A DNA stretch of 24,322 bases from positions 1 to 24,322 of the forward strand of contig CAJTWL010000029.1 of assembly GCA_910579845.1 (NCBI GenBank), read 5' to 3'. A model generated the notes under the pieces. That model did not search any database and was not told the origin of the DNA. It saw nothing but the letters and a program-made list of their open reading frames with translations. A program made the translations under genes and the position numbers. This DNA comes from an uncultured Muribaculaceae bacterium. GTDB lineage: Bacteria > Bacteroidota > Bacteroidia > Bacteroidales > Muribaculaceae. Positions 7,533 to 14,585 of the stretch are shown here, one piece after another. Numbering within the stretch: the stretch's first letter is position 1; each line of letters opens with the position of its first letter.

Positions 7533-8399
7533 ATGTGTAAGACGACCCTCGTGTTTGATGCCGGTTCTACCAAGACAGAGGTAGGTGTCATTTCCCGATA
7601 TACGGATAGTGACGCTTTTACTGTCTGTACAAAACTGTTGCCCGGAATCAATCCTTTGGTGGCTTCGGATAAATATATTCTGGATGCTCTGTATGAATTG
7701 GATTGTAGTTCGAAAAATGTCGAACGGGTTTTCTTTTACGGGGCAGGATGTGCTTCTGAAAAAATATGTTCGCATATCTCGGATATAATTCTGCAGGTCT
7801 GGTGCAAAGCCGATGTGGAAGTGGCAAGTGACATGTTGGGGGCGGCGAGAGGATTGCTTCATAACGATCCCGGTGTGGTATGTATTCTTGGAACAGGTTC
7901 CAATTCCGCTTTATACAATGGATCGGAATTGACTGACAATATTCCTCCGTTGGGTTATATTCTCGGAGACGAGGGGAGCGGAACAGCATTAGGCAAACGT
8001 CTGATTGCCGATGTGCTGAAGAGGATTGCTCCGGAAGAGATAAGGGATAGTTTCTTTAAAAAGACAGGATTGACCAAAGATATTGTGATAGAGAAAGTAT
8101 ATCGTGGTGAGACTCCAAATAAATTTCTTGGATCTGTCGTGCCGTTCATTAAAGAAAACATTGAAAATCCGTATGTAAGAGAGATGGCGGAGAATGTTAT
8201 TGGCGCATTCTTTGACCGAAATCTTATGCAATATGAGAATGTGAGGAAACTTCCCGTCAATTTTGTAGGTTCCATAGCCTCGCATTTTTCGGAGATTGTT
8301 ATGGCGGCAGCCTTCGCACGAGGTATAAGTGTGGGGAAAATTCATGCAAAACCTATGGAAGGACTTATAGAATATCATCTTAAAGATTTGACTGAATGA
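7533..8399 (+). CDS. BadF/BadG-type ATPase, probable amino-sugar kinase
   Basis: An ASKHA-fold ATPase of the BadF/BadG/BcrA/BcrD family, the group that contains N-acetylglucosamine and N-acetylmuramate kinases. From the chosen start it has 288 residues. The phosphate-1 loop is FDAGSTKTE (8-16), a conserved Asp is at 100, the second phosphate loop is LGTGSNSAL (119-127), and PPLGYILGDEGSGTALGKRL (138-157) is highly typical of the GlcNAc-kinase group. The start was set at 7533 because family members begin a few residues before DAGSTKT and the promoter leaves almost no leader before the ATG at 7497 (which would add 12 residues). The stop overlaps the next start (ATGA, 8396-8399), coupling it to an SGNH esterase. 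Likely role: phosphorylating an amino sugar recovered from cell wall or glycans; the substrate is inferred. Confidence 0.85.
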   Translation: MCKTTLVFDAGSTKTEVGVISRYTDSDAFTVCTKLLPGINPLVASDKYILDALYELDCSSKNVERVFFYGAGCASEKICSHISDIILQVWCKADVEVASDMLGAARGLLHNDPGVVCILGTGSNSALYNGSELTDNIPPLGYILGDEGSGTALGKRLIADVLKRIAPEEIRDSFFKKTGLTKDIVIEKVYRGETPNKFLGSVVPFIKENIENPYVREMAENVIGAFFDRNLMQYENVRKLPVNFVGSIASHFSEIVMAAAFARGISVGKIHAKPMEGLIEYHLKDLTE

Positions 8400-9052
8400 A
8401 AAGTTTTTTTAAAATATTTGTTTCTGTGGCTATGGCAATAGGGTTTGCGATTAATGCCGATGCGGATAAATATTGGGAACAGAAAGTCTCTCTTTACGAT
8501 CATTTGCCTATAACTGAAAATGATATTGTTTTTCTGGGTAATTCCATAACGGACGGTGGTAATTTCGAAGAGTTGTTCAAACGTTCCGATGTTAAAAACA
8601 GGGGGATACGTTCCGATGCTATACCGGGTGTCATAAAAAGGCTTGATCAGGTTACCAAGGGGCATCCACGTAAAATATTTCTTCTGATAGGGATAAACGA
8701 TGTATCCCACGGTCTTTCGGTCGAAGCTCTTGCCAAGAGATATGAGAATCTGGTTGATGAGATTATGAAGCGGACTCCGGAAACGGAACTTTATATTCAG
8801 TCGGTAATGCCGATAAATAATTCTTTTGGCATATACAAAGGCTTGAAAGGCAAGGAGAATACAGTGTTGCAGTTCAATGAACGTATAAAAAAGATAGCTG
8901 AGGACCGAGACCTTAAATATATTGATCTGTGGCAGTTCCTTGCCGATAGCAAAGGCAACCTGAACCGTAAGTTTACAAACGACGGGCTGCATCTTACCGG
9001 TCCCGGTTATAGAGTCTGGACAAACGGCATCAGGGAATATCTTGATGAATGA
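8396..9052 (+). CDS. Secreted SGNH/GDSL-family esterase
   Basis: A 218-residue serine hydrolase with all four SGNH blocks: FLGNSITDG with nucleophile Ser50, NRGIRSD with Gly70, LLIGINDV with Asn101, and NDGLHLTGPGY with Asp196 and His199. The N-terminus (MKSFFKIFVSVAMAIGFAINADA) is a signal peptide, so it acts in the periplasm or is exported. Members of this branch often remove acetyl or acyl groups from carbohydrates. The 4-nt overlap with a probable amino-sugar kinase makes deacylation of a sugar or peptidoglycan fragment the most attractive guess, but nothing in the sequence fixes the substrate. A lipase or lysophospholipase activity cannot be excluded. Confidence 0.88.
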   Translation: MKSFFKIFVSVAMAIGFAINADADKYWEQKVSLYDHLPITENDIVFLGNSITDGGNFEELFKRSDVKNRGIRSDAIPGVIKRLDQVTKGHPRKIFLLIGINDVSHGLSVEALAKRYENLVDEIMKRTPETELYIQSVMPINNSFGIYKGLKGKENTVLQFNERIKKIAEDRDLKYIDLWQFLADSKGNLNRKFTNDGLHLTGPGYRVWTNGIREYLDE

Positions 9053-9112
9053 GGCGTATACTCAAATGAGTGAAAATACGTTATTAAAAGTAATTAATAA
9101 TGATTATCTGTG

Positions 9113-10033
9113 ATGATGAGATATAAAAATAATATTTGCAGTAAACTGGGTAATCTGGCAATCGTATTGATTCTCGCGTTTACAGCGGGGACTGCGCGTG
9201 CGGAAGTTATTCTGGTAGATCCTATATTCGAGTATCCCGTAGCTCCTGAGGAGCTTGAGACACTGACTGACAAATCCAACTGGATAATGCAGCATTTCTG
9301 GGATAATATGAATTTCAAACAGAAGAACGCTCTTAATCAGGCTGCCGTAAATGATGCCATGCGTGTCTATACGCTTCCGATGCAATGGGCGGACAAGGTG
9401 GAAGTCGACAAGAGTGTAGACAAACTTGTTTCACAACTCTCCAAGAATCCTACTTTGTTGCTTCAGTTTACAAAGGCTGCTGAGGAATCGCTTTACAGCA
9501 ATCGTGCAAATGTATGGATTGATGAGGTTTACCTGAAGTTTCTTGAAGGCTTTATGAAGAACAAGAAGCTGTCCGAATCCCGTAAAGCCCGCTATGCACG
9601 TCAGTTGCGTCAGATAAGCAACACTCGTACCGGAGAGATGGCTCCGTCATTCGAATTTACCACCCCTGTCGGTAATCCCGGTGATTACCGACCAATTGGA
9701 GTTTTCACAATAATTGAGTTCGGAGATCCGGATTGCGACGATTGTCGTCATGCCAAACTGAAAATGGAGACAAACGTATGGTTCACCTCGCTTGTGGACA
9801 AAGGTCTGGTCAATATATTATTTATTACTCCGGATCCTGAAGAGGGCTGGCAGTCTAAGATGACCGGATTCCCGTCAAATTGGGTAGTGGGTGCTTCCGA
9901 TACAATTGCCGATCAGTTGGACATACGTACCACGCCTTCGTTTTTTGTAATCGGGAAAGATGGCAAGCTCCTTGCAAAAAATATAAGTGTGGATCAGGCT
10001 ATGAAACTGGCATTGAAGGAGTATCCGGAATAA
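9113..10033 (+). CDS. DUF5106-like envelope protein with thioredoxin-fold domain
   Basis: A 306-residue exported protein. Residues ~1-30 are a signal peptide ending in an ARA site (FTAGTARA, then EVILVDPIF). Residues ~31-180 form a helical N-terminal domain of the type seen in Bacteroidetes DUF5106 proteins. A thioredoxin/TlpA-like domain follows: APSFEFTTPVGN (~182-193), IIEFGDPDCDDCRHAK (~206-221) with the redox pair Cys-Asp-Asp-Cys, and a cis-Pro loop TTPSFFVIGKDGKLL (~271-285). It is probably a periplasmic thiol-disulfide protein with an unknown partner. The start could be the GTG at 9110 or the ATG at 9113 or 9116; I took the first ATG. It follows the esterase gene by 60 bp with no clear promoter, so it may share that transcript. 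Confidence 0.8.
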   Translation: MMRYKNNICSKLGNLAIVLILAFTAGTARAEVILVDPIFEYPVAPEELETLTDKSNWIMQHFWDNMNFKQKNALNQAAVNDAMRVYTLPMQWADKVEVDKSVDKLVSQLSKNPTLLLQFTKAAEESLYSNRANVWIDEVYLKFLEGFMKNKKLSESRKARYARQLRQISNTRTGEMAPSFEFTTPVGNPGDYRPIGVFTIIEFGDPDCDDCRHAKLKMETNVWFTSLVDKGLVNILFITPDPEEGWQSKMTGFPSNWVVGASDTIADQLDIRTTPSFFVIGKDGKLLAKNISVDQAMKLALKEYPE

Positions 10034-10124
10034 TGAATGCCGATGTAAATTAAAAATCATCTACACATCGTTTAACGTTTTAGTGCTTGCATATTTATTG
10101 GTTGTATAAATAAATACTGAGTAT

Positions 10125-10616
10125 ATGAACCTGCTGAAGAAAATATACATTAAGACTACCGGTTATTCCTACACGAATATGGGCAGATTGTTTTTGCGCC
10201 TGTTTGTGGGAATAATGATGATGCAGTTCGGTTTGAGGCAATGGATATATTTTGATGATGGCGTGACTCACTTTCCGCATTTCCTGTTTCTTGATTCGGC
10301 ATATTCTTTGGGTCTTATGATATTCATTGAGATCTTTTGTTCTCTTTTTATTATGGCAGGATTTTTGACAAGGCTGATGACATTGCCTCCGTTCCTGTCG
10401 ATGTGTGTTGCGGAATACTACATACTCCATGATCTTGTTACTCAGGAAATCTATATGCTTAACTGGTGGCAGATTGGTTATCTTCCGATAATGTTTCTGG
10501 GGATATATTTCTTTATCATGCTGGTCGGTCCCGGTAAGATATCGGTGGATTATTTCCTTTCCCTTCATTTCATTCATTCCAACAACAGTAGTGAGTCTGA
10601 ACTTGAGGAGGTATGA
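10125..10616 (+). CDS. DoxX-like four-helix membrane protein
   Basis: A 163-residue inner-membrane protein with four predicted helices, at residues ~20-40, ~58-82, ~84-102 and ~113-137. The opening MGRLFLRLFVGIMMMQFGLRQW and the LVGPGKISVDYFLS sequence just after the last helix are typical of the DoxX family (usual lengths 130-170). Some DoxX proteins are tied to redox and oxidative-stress functions, but the role of this one is unknown. The tail (SNNSSESELEEV) is polar and acidic. Its stop overlaps the ATG of mnmA (ATGA, 10613-10616), so the two are co-translated; the functional reason is not obvious. The 91 bp upstream hold no convincing promoter. Confidence 0.78.
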   Translation: MNLLKKIYIKTTGYSYTNMGRLFLRLFVGIMMMQFGLRQWIYFDDGVTHFPHFLFLDSAYSLGLMIFIEIFCSLFIMAGFLTRLMTLPPFLSMCVAEYYILHDLVTQEIYMLNWWQIGYLPIMFLGIYFFIMLVGPGKISVDYFLSLHFIHSNNSSESELEEV

Positions 10617-11698
10617 AAATTGCAGTTTTGGTATCCGGAGGTGTCGACAGTGCCGTTGTGGTAGACATCCTTTCACGTCAGGGTCATGAACTTCACCTGT
10701 TCTATATCCGTATTGGAATGGATAATGGAGAAGGGGACTGCTCGGCAGATGAGGATATAGAGATGTGTACTCTTATTGCAAGAAAGTATGGTTTGCCTCT
10801 ACAGGTTGTTTCATTGCATGAAGAGTATTGGGATCATGTGATGGCATATACATTGCGAACGGTAAAGGCAGGTCTTACACCGCATCCGGATATGATGTGC
10901 AACAAGCTTATAAAATTCGGTTTCTTTGAAGACCGTTGGGGAAAAGATTTTGATAAGACAGCCACAGGACATTATGCTTCGGTGAAGGAGATAGATGGCA
11001 AATATTATCTCGGCACGGCTGTCGATCCTGTAAAAGATCAGACAGATTTTCTTGCACAGATCTCTTATTCGCAACTTTCGCACATAATGTTTCCGCTTGG
11101 TGATATCCCTAAATCGGAGGTGAGACGTCTGGCAAAAGAGGCAGCTCTCCCTAATGCAGGACGTAAAGATTCGCAAGGGATATGTTTTTTGGGAAAAATA
11201 GACTATTCCGATTTTATAAAACGTCATCTCGGGGAGAAACAGGGACCGGTGATTGAAATTGAGACCGGAAAGAAGATCGGAACCCACAGGGGATATTGGT
11301 TCTATACAATCGGTCAGCGCAAAGGACTCGGTCTTAGCGGTGGGCCATGGTATGTGGTCAGAAAGAATGTCAGAGACAATGTGATTTATGTGTCGAATGG
11401 TTTTGATACAAAGAAGCAATATGGTCGTATAATCCCCGTGGAGGAAATGGACTGGATAACAGAGAATCCTTTTAAGGATGGTGAGAATACAATTACCGTC
11501 TCGTTTAAGACGCGGCATACTCCTGAATTTGCGGATGGTGAACTGTCGTATAACTCTGACGGCTCATACATGCTTGTGTCCAGGACAGATGTCCAGGGTA
11601 TAGCTCCGGGACAGTTTGCCATAATATATACCCCCGACCATAAATTGTGCCTTGGATCGGGAATGATATCACTTGTAACCAAGAAAAAAAATAATTGA
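10613..11698 (+). CDS. mnmA: tRNA-specific 2-thiouridylase
   Basis: Installs sulfur at position 2 of the wobble uridine of tRNAs for Lys, Glu and Gln, using ATP and a persulfide relay; cytoplasmic. The 361-residue length fits. The PP-loop SGGVDS is at 8-13. The two catalytic cysteines are Cys96 in HPDMMCNKLIKFG and Cys191 in GRKDSQGICFLGK, matching E. coli Cys102 and Cys199. The TATGHYA motif is at ~116-122, and the THRGYWFYTIGQRKGLGLSGG segment (~224-244) starts the C-terminal beta-barrel part. Bacteroidales often carry two MnmA paralogues; whether a second exists cannot be seen here. It overlaps the DoxX-like gene by 4 nt, and a nuclease-family gene follows after 9 bp. Confidence 0.95.
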   Translation: MKIAVLVSGGVDSAVVVDILSRQGHELHLFYIRIGMDNGEGDCSADEDIEMCTLIARKYGLPLQVVSLHEEYWDHVMAYTLRTVKAGLTPHPDMMCNKLIKFGFFEDRWGKDFDKTATGHYASVKEIDGKYYLGTAVDPVKDQTDFLAQISYSQLSHIMFPLGDIPKSEVRRLAKEAALPNAGRKDSQGICFLGKIDYSDFIKRHLGEKQGPVIEIETGKKIGTHRGYWFYTIGQRKGLGLSGGPWYVVRKNVRDNVIYVSNGFDTKKQYGRIIPVEEMDWITENPFKDGENTITVSFKTRHTPEFADGELSYNSDGSYMLVSRTDVQGIAPGQFAIIYTPDHKLCLGSGMISLVTKKKNN

Positions 11699-11707
11699 CT
11701 CCAAAAA

Positions 11708-12313
11708 ATGGATCTTTCAGATAAATATAAAGTTGAAGTATTGGGGATCACCTATAACCAGATAGAATCCGGTGTATATGCTGTAATTCTTCAGGAGGTA
11801 GGCGGTACGCGGAGAATCCCGATCGTAATAGGCTATCCGGAGGCACAGGCCATAGAATGTAAGTTGCAGGAGATTGTGACTCCCAGACCGCTTACACATG
11901 ATCTTATGCTTGATATGATGCATAAGTTTAATCTGCACATTGAAGAGGTTCAGATAAAACGTTCGGATACGGGCGTGTTTTATGCTGATTTAAAGATGAC
12001 AGACGGTAAGAACGTGCATAATATAGATTCCCGTGCGTCGGATGCGATAGCAATTGCTATCCGGGCGAATGCCGATATTTATGTAATGGCGGATGTTATG
12101 TCGCAGGTAGGTTTCGAACCTGAGGAAATGCGGCGTGAAGCGGAAAATAATGAGGTGTCTGATTTAAAAATAAAAACAGTATCCCGTCAGCGCGTAAAAA
12201 GAAAAACTATTGAAGAATTGACAAAAGAGATGGAAGAAGCCGCAGCCTCGGAGAATTATGAACTCGCAGCAGAGCTGAAGGCGAAAATAGAGAAGCGCCG
12301 GACTAAAAAATAA
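11708..12313 (+). CDS. Bifunctional-nuclease (DUF151) protein with UVR tail
   Basis: A 201-residue protein in two parts. Residues ~1-135 are the DUF151/BFN domain: VEVLGITYNQIESGVYAVILQE, RRIPIVIGYPEAQAI (35-49), TPRPLTHDLM (58-67) and NIDSRASDAIAIAIRANADIYV (~104-125). Residues ~165-200 form a UVR (UvrB/UvrC interaction) motif: EELTKEMEEAAASENYELAAELKAKIE. This pairing is common in Bacteroidetes and some other phyla. The family name comes from a reported DNase/RNase activity in plants and bacteria; the true role is unclear, and the UVR helices suggest contact with a repair protein or ClpC-type partner. It starts 9 bp after mnmA and is probably in the same operon. Confidence 0.88.
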   Translation: MDLSDKYKVEVLGITYNQIESGVYAVILQEVGGTRRIPIVIGYPEAQAIECKLQEIVTPRPLTHDLMLDMMHKFNLHIEEVQIKRSDTGVFYADLKMTDGKNVHNIDSRASDAIAIAIRANADIYVMADVMSQVGFEPEEMRREAENNEVSDLKIKTVSRQRVKRKTIEELTKEMEEAAASENYELAAELKAKIEKRRTKK

Positions 12314-12368
12314 TACTTCCGGATTTTTGAAAAATACCCGCAATACTTATTGTCTAAATTGCATATTC

Positions 12369-12409
12369 TAAACTTCATTTTCCGTCAATAGTATGGAGAA
12401 TGAAGTTTA
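12369..12409. promoter_or_regulatory. 15-bp hairpin between the DUF151 gene and argR
   Basis: TAAACTTCATTTTCC (12369-12383) pairs over all 15 bp, with one G-U pair, with 12395-12409 around an 11-nt loop. It is 55 bp after the upstream stop and 85 bp before the argR ATG. The bases after it (TTATTTAAAT) are not a T-run, so it may be a weak terminator, a 3'-end stabiliser or a dyad operator. The rest of the spacer to 12494 is extremely AT-rich; it includes the half-site AATTCATAAAT, reminiscent of ARG-box halves, but no complete ARG box. Confidence 0.5.
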
Positions 12410-12494
12410 ATTATTTAAATATAATTCATAAATTAAAAAATATTTATTAAATTCGGTTTCTATTAATATTATTATTTAATATTATTCTTGCTTA

Positions 12495-12992
12495 ATGAAG
12501 AACCGAAAACAGAGAGTGGAGCTGATGGCTCATCTTATCAGTAATCGCTGTATCGGAAGTCAGGAGGAGCTCGCAAAACTATTGGCAGATGAAGGTTTTC
12601 CTGTGACTCAGGCAACACTCTCCCGCGATCTGAAAATGCTTAAAACCACCAAGATCCCTACGGATCGTGGTGGCTATATGTATATTTTGCCGGATAGCAA
12701 TTCTTTGCGTGATAAGCTTCTGGCTCGAGGTCAGATTAAGATGAATGCCAATTATCAGAGTGGTTTCATATCCCTGACTATTTCGAAAAATGTAGCTGTG
12801 ATCAAGACAAGAAACGGATATGCCGCAGGACTGGCTTACGACATAGATATGAGCAACACACCTGAAATTTTAGGTACGATTCCGGGTTCTGACACGATCT
12901 TTGCTATTTTACGTGAGGATGTGACGCATGACAAGGCTATGGCTATCTTTTCTCGTCTGTTGCCTCTTGACAATAAACTTTATAATATATAG
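12495..12992 (+). CDS. argR: ArgR-family transcriptional regulator, divergent arginine site
   Basis: The 165-residue protein has the two-domain ArgR layout. Residues ~1-68 are the winged helix (GSQEELAKLLADEGFPVTQATLSRDLKMLK, with the SRDLK recognition-helix motif at 43-47). Residues ~88-158 form the oligomerisation and ligand domain with VIKTRNGYAAGLAYDID (102-118) and EILGTIPGSDTIFAI (124-138). ArgR proteins form hexamers and repress arginine synthesis when arginine binds. The family motif GTIAGDDT here reads GTIPGSDT: the first Asp of the pair, which helps bind arginine in E. coli, is Ser132, and Ala is Pro130. The ligand may therefore differ or binding may be weak. An AT-rich region precedes it; an ArgC-like gene follows after 40 bp and is probably co-transcribed. 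Confidence 0.88.
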   Translation: MKNRKQRVELMAHLISNRCIGSQEELAKLLADEGFPVTQATLSRDLKMLKTTKIPTDRGGYMYILPDSNSLRDKLLARGQIKMNANYQSGFISLTISKNVAVIKTRNGYAAGLAYDIDMSNTPEILGTIPGSDTIFAILREDVTHDKAMAIFSRLLPLDNKLYNI

Positions 12993-13032
12993 AAACTGAC
13001 TGGATTTATATTCACATATTCTTAAGACATTA

Positions 13033-13947
13033 ATGATAAATGTTGCAATTACAGGTGCTGATACAAAAGAAGCCGGTGAAATAATACGAATATTGGTAAA
13101 CCATCCTGAGATTGAACTTACCACCCTTTCTGCTCCGGAAAGGGAGGGGATCTCATTGAGTGTGGTTCATCATGGTCTGATAGGTAAGACAGATTACCGG
13201 TTTTCCGGTCCTCTTTCTATTAATCCCGAATGCGATGTGATATTCGTATGTGGCAATTCAATGACTGCGGCTGAATTTTCCGCTTTGCAGCTTGCGCGAC
13301 CGGATATTCGGTTTATACAGGTTGATCCCGTTCCCAATCTTGATATGGAGAGAGCGGGAATTGTATTCGGTCTGTCGGAAATCAATCGCAAGCTGTTGGT
13401 TCGTGGAGCTATCTGCTCACGTGTGCCTTCTCCAATAGCAGTGGCCGCTCTTGTCCCGCTATATCCGCTTGCTGTCAACATGCTACTGAACAGCTCACTG
13501 AAAATCAAGTCGGTCATGCCCAAGGATATTTATGACAAAAATATTTCTGAGACAGAGGCTGATATCGCTGAAGAATTACATGCGAATCAGTTGAGTTTTG
13601 ATACTCCGGTAAAGATAGAAAGCAGGTTTACAGATAATGAACGCTTTTTGGAAATGGAGATTACAATGGATTGTAATGTTTCTCTTGACCAGATTCTTGA
13701 TATATATGAGATGTACGAGGATCATCACTTCAGTCATGTTGTTGCCGGAGATTTCAGCATCAAGGAAACAGAGGGAACCCCAAACATTGTGTTCTCTGTC
13801 CAGAAGCCGGCTGATGACAAATTGAGAATACTGGCGAGGCTGGATCCGCGCATGAGGGGATGTGCTTCGGAAGCGGTGCATAATATGAACCTGCTTTTTG
13901 CATTGCATGAGACTACAGGTCTTGAGATAAAAGCTTCGAGATTTTAG
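13033..13947 (+). CDS. ArgC-like protein lacking catalytic residues
   Basis: A 304-residue homologue of N-acetyl(succinyl)-gamma-glutamyl-phosphate reductase. Recognisable along its length: AGEIIRILVNHPEIEL (14-29), VHHGLIGKTDYRF (45-57), VFGLSEINRK (111-120), LVPLYPL (140-146) and GCASEAVHNMNLLFALHETTGL (276-297), which closely follow ArgC. The active site is gone. The catalytic NPGC reads RVPS (130-133), with Ser at the Cys position and the nearest Cys at 128. The HxHxPEI histidine region reads ETEADI (173-178). About 20 residues around the GSTGAG loop are absent, and the nucleotide-binding glycine loop is altered (GADTKEAG). The frame is intact, so it does not look like a decaying pseudogene. 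Its position 40 bp after argR suggests a sensing or structural role, or a partner of ArgR; that is inference. Confidence 0.75.
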   Translation: MINVAITGADTKEAGEIIRILVNHPEIELTTLSAPEREGISLSVVHHGLIGKTDYRFSGPLSINPECDVIFVCGNSMTAAEFSALQLARPDIRFIQVDPVPNLDMERAGIVFGLSEINRKLLVRGAICSRVPSPIAVAALVPLYPLAVNMLLNSSLKIKSVMPKDIYDKNISETEADIAEELHANQLSFDTPVKIESRFTDNERFLEMEITMDCNVSLDQILDIYEMYEDHHFSHVVAGDFSIKETEGTPNIVFSVQKPADDKLRILARLDPRMRGCASEAVHNMNLLFALHETTGLEIKASRF

Positions 13948-13959
13948 AAACAGTTCCTT

Positions 13960-14156
13960 AGAGAGTGTTTGAATTTAAACCAAATTAAACATAAATAAAG
14001 AGAATGGGAATTTTTGATTTCATCACAAACGGTTCTTCGGGTGCTTTCCCAAAGATTCATCCGGTCACATAGCCCGCTATGCTCCCTCATGAATTTTTGA
14101 AAAATCCCTCCGAAGTCTCTGTTTGTGCTAAAATCATTTAAATCCAAACACTCTCT
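13960..14156. repeat. Long-hairpin element, copy 2 (~197 bp)
   Basis: The outer stem pairs 13960-13977 with 14139-14156 at 17 of 18 positions. About 37 nt on the left only (13978-14014) are unpaired; then 14015-14041 pairs imperfectly with 14110-14136. The centre holds the palindrome CATAGC-CC-GCTATG (14068-14081) followed by CTCCCTC, giving 21 nt identical to copy 1 at 571-591. The left bulge can also form its own small hairpin (13967-13990). Order, sizes and asymmetry match copy 1, but the outer and second stem sequences do not. It starts 12 bp after the ArgC-like stop and ends just before the ssb promoter. Confidence 0.8.
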
Positions 14157-14169
14157 TAGATTATTTTTG
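14137..14169 (+). promoter_or_regulatory. Probable ssb promoter abutting the hairpin element
   Basis: TATTTTTG at 14162-14169 is a perfect -7 box. TTTA at 14137-14140, inside the right arm of the hairpin element, is a three-of-four match to the -33 box at a 21-bp distance. Transcription would start near 14175, about 54 nt before the ssb ATG. Confidence 0.5.
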
Positions 14170-14228
14170 AGTTTAAGCTGAACATAATCTTGGAAGTTGC
14201 AATACTTATTTAAAACAATAAGAACAGA

Positions 14229-14558
14229 ATGTCGGTTAATAAAGTAATTCTGATTGGATATGTGGGTGCCGATCCGGATATTCGGTATCCGGAAAAAGAG
14301 AAACCTGTTGCATTTGTTTCGCTTGCGACAAATGAGCGCTATGCCAATTCCGATACCGAAATAACAGAATGGCATTCTCTTGTTATGGGCGGGTATAATG
14401 CTCAGTTCGCAGAGAAATATATTCGCAAGGGCACCCGGTTGTATGTGGAGGGTAAATTGCGTACAAGAGAATATCAGGATAAAATGCAGATTGTACGCCG
14501 TAAGACTGAAATTATAGTTGAGCGTATTGAAGTTCTCGGTAGAAAAAATAATGTTTAA
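14229..14558 (+). CDS. Short single-stranded DNA-binding protein without acidic tail
   Basis: A 109-residue protein that is one OB fold of the SSB family: MSVNKVILIGYVGADPDIRY (1-20), VAFVSLATNERYA (~29-41), EWHSLVMGGYNAQFAEKYIRKGTRLYVEGKLRTREYQDK (~47-85) and a final strand QIVRRKTEIIVERIEVL. Normal bacterial SSBs carry a disordered linker and an acidic DDIPF-like tip that recruits replication and repair proteins. Here the protein ends in GRKNNV, so tip-mediated recruitment should be absent. It is probably a second, specialised SSB, with the full-length one elsewhere. It has its own likely promoter and lies 27 bp before speA. It binds single-stranded DNA in the cytoplasm by family inference. 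Confidence 0.88.
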   Translation: MSVNKVILIGYVGADPDIRYPEKEKPVAFVSLATNERYANSDTEITEWHSLVMGGYNAQFAEKYIRKGTRLYVEGKLRTREYQDKMQIVRRKTEIIVERIEVLGRKNNV

Positions 14559-14585
14559 GAAATTGTTTAAGATTAAGACAAGAAA

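Noticed and set aside
8375..8992. Minus-strand open frame of 205 codons inside the SGNH esterase gene
   Set aside because: The plus strand carries all four SGNH blocks; the reverse frame shows no family pattern.
10811..11518. Minus-strand open frame of 235 codons inside mnmA
   Set aside because: Fully antisense to an unambiguous mnmA; composition (many Ile, Cys and His) is typical of a reverse-strand artefact.
12410..12494. ARG-box operator before argR
   Set aside because: Only AT-rich half-site-like sequences are present; no 18-bp palindrome matching the ARG-box pattern could be found.
13033..13947. Calling this gene a functional argC
   Set aside because: The catalytic Cys and His positions are replaced and an active-site segment is missing, so the enzyme name would mislead.
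13944..14375. Minus-strand open frame of 143 codons across hairpin copy 2 and ssb
   Set aside because: It is antisense to the clear OB-fold gene and contains the whole inverted repeat; no recognisable domain or start context.
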